Under the pieces are notes generated by a model that searched no databases, was not told the DNA's origin, and was given only the letters and a program-made list of their open reading frames with translations. Of a stretch of DNA of 52,283 nucleotides, positions 50,327 to 52,283 are shown one piece after another. A program made the position numbers and the translations under genes. The DNA lies in assembly GCA_016210855.1 (NCBI GenBank), contig JACQTJ010000030.1, positions 1-52,283 of the forward strand. Reading direction: 5' to 3'. Position 1 is the stretch's first letter. Every line of letters begins with the position of its first letter. Origin of the DNA: Acidobacteriota bacterium. GTDB lineage: Bacteria > Acidobacteriota > Terriglobia > Acidiferrales > 2-02-FULL-67-57.

Positions 50327-50344
50327 GCCCCGAAGCTTCGGGGC
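50327..50344. promoter_or_regulatory. 18-base perfect palindrome in the dcd leader
   Basis: GCCCCGAAGCTTCGGGGC reads identically on both strands. It lies just after the predicted transcription start and 33 bases before the dcd ATG. It could be a repressor operator or, in RNA, a hairpin with a tight loop; a terminator is unlikely without a good T-run. Confidence 0.5.
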
Positions 50345-50377
50345 GGGCGCGGAACTCTTTTGAGCAAAGGAGTCACG

Positions 50378-50932
50378 ATGCCCATCAAGTCTGACCGCTG
50401 GATCCGTCGCCTGGCCCAGGAACAAAAGATGATCGAGCCGTTCGTCGAAACCCAGCAACGCGAGGGGGTCATCAGCTACGGGCTGTCCAGCTACGGCTAC
50501 GACATCCGGGTCGCGGACGAGTACAAGATTTTTACCAACGTCCACACCGCCATTGTCGACCCCAAGCACTTCGACGCCCGCTCCTTCGTCGAATACCGCG
50601 GCGAGATCTGTGTGATACCTCCGAATTCGTTCGCCCTGGCGCGCTCGGTCGAGTACTTCCGCGTTCCCCGCAACATCCTCACCATCTGCATGGGCAAGTC
50701 CACCTACGCCCGCTGCGGCATCATCGTCAACGTCACCCCCTTTGAGCCCGAATGGGAAGGCTTCGTGACGCTGGAAATCTCGAACACCTCGCCGCTGCCC
50801 GCCCGCGTCTATTCGAACGAGGGCATCTGCCAGGTCGTGTTCCTCGAAGCCGACGAAGTCTGCGAAGTCTCCTACAAGGACAAGAAAGGCAAGTACCAGG
50901 CCCAGCAGGGCATCGTCTTGCCCCGCGTCTAG
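50378..50932 (+). CDS. dcd: dCTP deaminase
   Basis: This 184-residue trimeric enzyme converts dCTP to dUTP, the precursor for dTMP. It has [49 protein letters not shown] (catalytic Glu and the nucleotide-binding stretch) and a C-terminal [13 protein letters not shown] lid. AAAGGAG lies five bases before the ATG. With a uracil-DNA glycosylase nearby, the cell handles dUTP made on purpose and uracil in DNA. Confidence 0.95.
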   Translation: MPIKSDRWIRRLAQEQKMIEPFVETQQREGVISYGLSSYGYDIRVADEYKIFTNVHTAIVDPKHFDARSFVEYRGEICVIPPNSFALARSVEYFRVPRNILTICMGKSTYARCGIIVNVTPFEPEWEGFVTLEISNTSPLPARVYSNEGICQVVFLEADEVCEVSYKDKKGKYQAQQGIVLPRV

Positions 50933-50945
50933 GTATGGCGGCGGC

Positions 50946-50974
50946 TTGCTTTGCCCTGAAGTCTGGGCTAGCAT
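50946..50974 (+). promoter_or_regulatory. sigma-70 promoter in front of the mrp leader RNA
   Basis: TTGCTT (50946-50951), 17-base spacer, TAGCAT (50969-50974), just after dcd. Predicted start near 50981. Confidence 0.55.
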
Positions 50975-50980
50975 GGGATT

Positions 50981-51179
50981 GGTTCTCCGATCCCGGCCGC
51001 CTACCGGAGAGACAACCCACGGCGCCGGGGCGATACCGTGTCTCGCGAAAGCGAGACGCGCCCCGCTTGCCCTGAGGCCCCAGGCCGAAGGGCTTGTCCC
51101 GAGGCCAGCCCAACGGGCAGAGCCGAAGGATGTTGGAAAGGAGGACGCGGCTTGCGCCGGCGGGGTGCAAGCTTTTTTA
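50981..51179 (+). ncRNA. candidate structured RNA (small RNA or mrp leader/attenuator)
   Basis: A predicted transcript of about 200 bases has its own promoter, several hairpins and an intrinsic terminator, and no convincing reading frame. At 51027-51064 GGGGCG/CGCCCC encloses a seven-pair stem capped by a GAAA tetraloop. Two tandem hairpins follow at 51069-51093 and 51097-51130. Their 5' arms repeat (GCTTGCCCTGAGGCC and GCTTGTCCCGAGGCC, 13 of 15 identical, 27 bases apart) and both have a symmetric GA/GA internal loop. A CAAC/GTTG pairing (51013-51016 with 51131-51134) could close the set. It matches no RNA family I can recognise by eye; a REP-like repeat cluster is the main alternative. Confidence 0.5.
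51150..51178 (+). terminator. intrinsic terminator 14 bases before mrp
   Basis: GCTTGCGCC (51150-51158), loop GGCGG, GGTGCAAGC (51164-51172), then six T. The nine-pair stem has a single G-U wobble. It must be bypassed for transcription from upstream to reach mrp. Confidence 0.85.
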
Positions 51180-51192
51180 GTCCGGAGAGGCG

Positions 51193-52283
51193 ATGGGCCT
51201 GCTGGGCAGCAAAGACAAGAAGCTGACGCAGGAAGCGGTGCTTGACGCCCTGCGCACCGTCCAGGAGCCCGAGCTCCACCGCGACCTGGTCAGCCTCAAC
51301 ATGGTCAAGGACCTGGCCGTGGACGATGGCCGGGTGTGGCTGACCATCAACCTCACCACCCCGGCCTGCCCGCTCAAAGACACCATCGAGCGCGATGTCC
51401 GCGCCGCTCTGGGCCGGCTCGAAGGCTTCCGGGAAGTCACCATCAAGTGGGACGCCACCGTCCCGCAGGGCCGCGGCGTCGCGGGCCGCGGCACCATCCC
51501 CGGCGTCAAGAACATCATCGCCGTGGCCAGCGGCAAGGGCGGCGTGGGCAAGACCACCGTGGCGGTAAACCTGGCCGTGGCTCTGGCCCGGCTGGGCTCG
51601 AAGATCGGCCTGCTCGACGCCGACGTTTACGGCCCCAACGTTCCCACCATGCTCGGTGTCACCGACTCGCCCGTGGCCCGCGGCGACCGCATCGTCCCGC
51701 TCGAAGGCTACGGGCTCAAGGTGATGTCGATGGGGTTGTTGAACCCCGAGCGCAAGCCCCTCATCTGGCGCGGGCCCATGCTCCACCAGGTGCTCCAGCA
51801 GTTCCTCCGCCAGGTGGACTGGGGCGAGCTCGACTACCTGGTCATCGACCTGCCGCCCGGTACCGGCGACGTCCAGCTCTCCCTCATCCAAACCGTGCCC
51901 CTCACCGGCGCCGTCGTCGTCACCACCCCCTCGGTCGTGGCCCTCGATGACGTCTACAAGGCCATCGAGATGTTCCGCCAGGTGAAGGTCGAGATTCTCG
52001 GCGTGGTCGAAAACATGAGCTACTTCCTCTGCCCCCACTGCGGCCAGCGCACCGACGTCTTTAGCTACGGGGAAGGCAAAACGATGGCCGAAAAGTTTAA
52101 CGTGCCTTTCCTCGGCGAGATTCCGCTGCATTCGAACGTTCGCCTCTACGGCGACACCGGCAAGCCCGTCGTCACGTTCGGCGAGGAGACCCCCGAGGCC
52201 CGGCCGTTTTACGCCGTGGCCCGCCAGGTGGCCGCCGCCATCAGCGTCGCCGCCCTGCGCGAGCCCGGCGCCCCCATCATTCA
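51193..52283 (+). CDS. mrp: Mrp/ApbC iron-sulfur carrier ATPase (cut by the window end)
   Basis: At least 363 residues without a stop, so only a few are probably missing. The N-terminal MIP18-like domain (about 10-90) has EPELHRDLVSLNMV and PACPLKDTIE. The P-loop ATPase domain has the deviant Walker A SGKGGVGKTTVAVNLA, LLDADVYGPNVPTML, IDLPPGTGD, and the Fe-S binding pair CPHC (Cys280, Cys283). It assembles and delivers [4Fe-4S] clusters, for which IspH and the glycosylase in this window are clients in principle. GGAGAGG precedes the ATG; a terminator lies 14 bases upstream, so expression may be attenuated. Confidence 0.95.
   Translation, partial: MGLLGSKDKKLTQEAVLDALRTVQEPELHRDLVSLNMVKDLAVDDGRVWLTINLTTPACPLKDTIERDVRAALGRLEGFREVTIKWDATVPQGRGVAGRGTIPGVKNIIAVASGKGGVGKTTVAVNLAVALARLGSKIGLLDADVYGPNVPTMLGVTDSPVARGDRIVPLEGYGLKVMSMGLLNPERKPLIWRGPMLHQVLQQFLRQVDWGELDYLVIDLPPGTGDVQLSLIQTVPLTGAVVVTTPSVVALDDVYKAIEMFRQVKVEILGVVENMSYFLCPHCGQRTDVFSYGEGKTMAEKFNVPFLGEIPLHSNVRLYGDTGKPVVTFGEETPEARPFYAVARQVAAAISVAALREPGAPII

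Noticed and set aside
50981-51179. Identification of the mrp leader as SRP RNA, 6S RNA, RNase P RNA, or a TPP, cobalamin, SAM or c-di-GMP riboswitch
   Set aside because: None of the sequence hallmarks I know for these families is present, so it is left as an unassigned structured RNA.
1-52283. CRISPR arrays, tRNA or rRNA genes, insertion sequences, phage genes
   Set aside because: No regularly spaced repeats, no tRNA-like T-arm in a plausible cloverleaf, no transposase or integrase reading frame, and no phage structural genes were seen. GGTTCGATTCC-like strings occur only inside coding sequence (for example near 5470).

Overview
The window is a GC-rich, gene-dense bacterial chromosome segment. 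An Acidobacteriota origin is the best guess. Support comes from the short exported von Willebrand A protein of the acidobacterial VWFA type, the fused LptC/LptA protein beside lptB-rpoN, the abundance of GAF, SpoIIE and sigma-54 signalling proteins, and REP-like palindromes of a kind common in that phylum. This is judged from gene content by eye; no rRNA or tRNA is visible to confirm it.

Layout. 0-7.5 kb: ispH, a BNR/Asp-box protein, a kinase-like protein with damaged catalytic motifs, a glutamate/dicarboxylate symporter, a cholesterol-oxidase-like flavoprotein and thiO. 7.5-13.1 kb: a two-component cluster with a sigma-54 activator that has a good sigma-54 promoter in front of it, a 30-residue membrane peptide, a large hybrid histidine kinase and a REC-HisKA protein without an ATPase domain. 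13.1-19.1 kb: a TPR protein, two overlapping SpoIIE-type phosphatase genes (FHA-GAF and GAF), YjbQ, a 46-residue zinc ribbon, an MFS exporter and a stand-alone receiver-like protein. 19.1-21.6 kb: a fused MoaD-MoaE, the VWA protein and an inositol-monophosphatase-like enzyme in one translationally coupled unit. 21.6-28.1 kb: a frameshifted two-helix membrane protein, a metallophosphoesterase, then a nucleoside salvage operon (pyrimidine nucleoside phosphorylase, NupC, purine nucleoside phosphorylase, cytidine deaminase and a probable adenosine-type deaminase). 28.1-31.2 kb: an uncharacterised helical protein, rodZ and a GAF-diguanylate cyclase.

31.2-35.4 kb is the accessory-looking part. It holds a lone bacterial microcompartment shell gene followed by an acylating aldehyde dehydrogenase with an enzyme-targeting-like tail, then a less GC-rich stretch with a lipoprotein, a zinc-binding protein and a PilZ-receiver protein flanked by imperfect direct repeats.

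35.5-48.9 kb is a conserved housekeeping block: lptCA fusion, lptB, rpoN and rapZ, then an MsbA-like exporter, yicC, gmk, rpoZ, coaBC, a family-4 uracil-DNA glycosylase and priA, many joined by 4-base stop/start overlaps. 48.9-52.3 kb holds a site-2 protease, an HU-type DNA-binding protein and dcd, the last two read from divergent promoters whose -35 boxes overlap. Next comes a candidate structured RNA with its own promoter and intrinsic terminator, and then mrp, which runs off the end of the window.

Promoters in this genome read well by eye as TTGaCn-17/18-TAnnnT. Several were found this way and they decide some start codons (moaDE, the zinc-binding protein, the small membrane protein). The strongest candidates for new biology are the structured RNA in front of mrp, the orphan shell/aldehyde dehydrogenase pair, and the sigma-54 circuit with its microprotein and ATPase-less HisKA partner.
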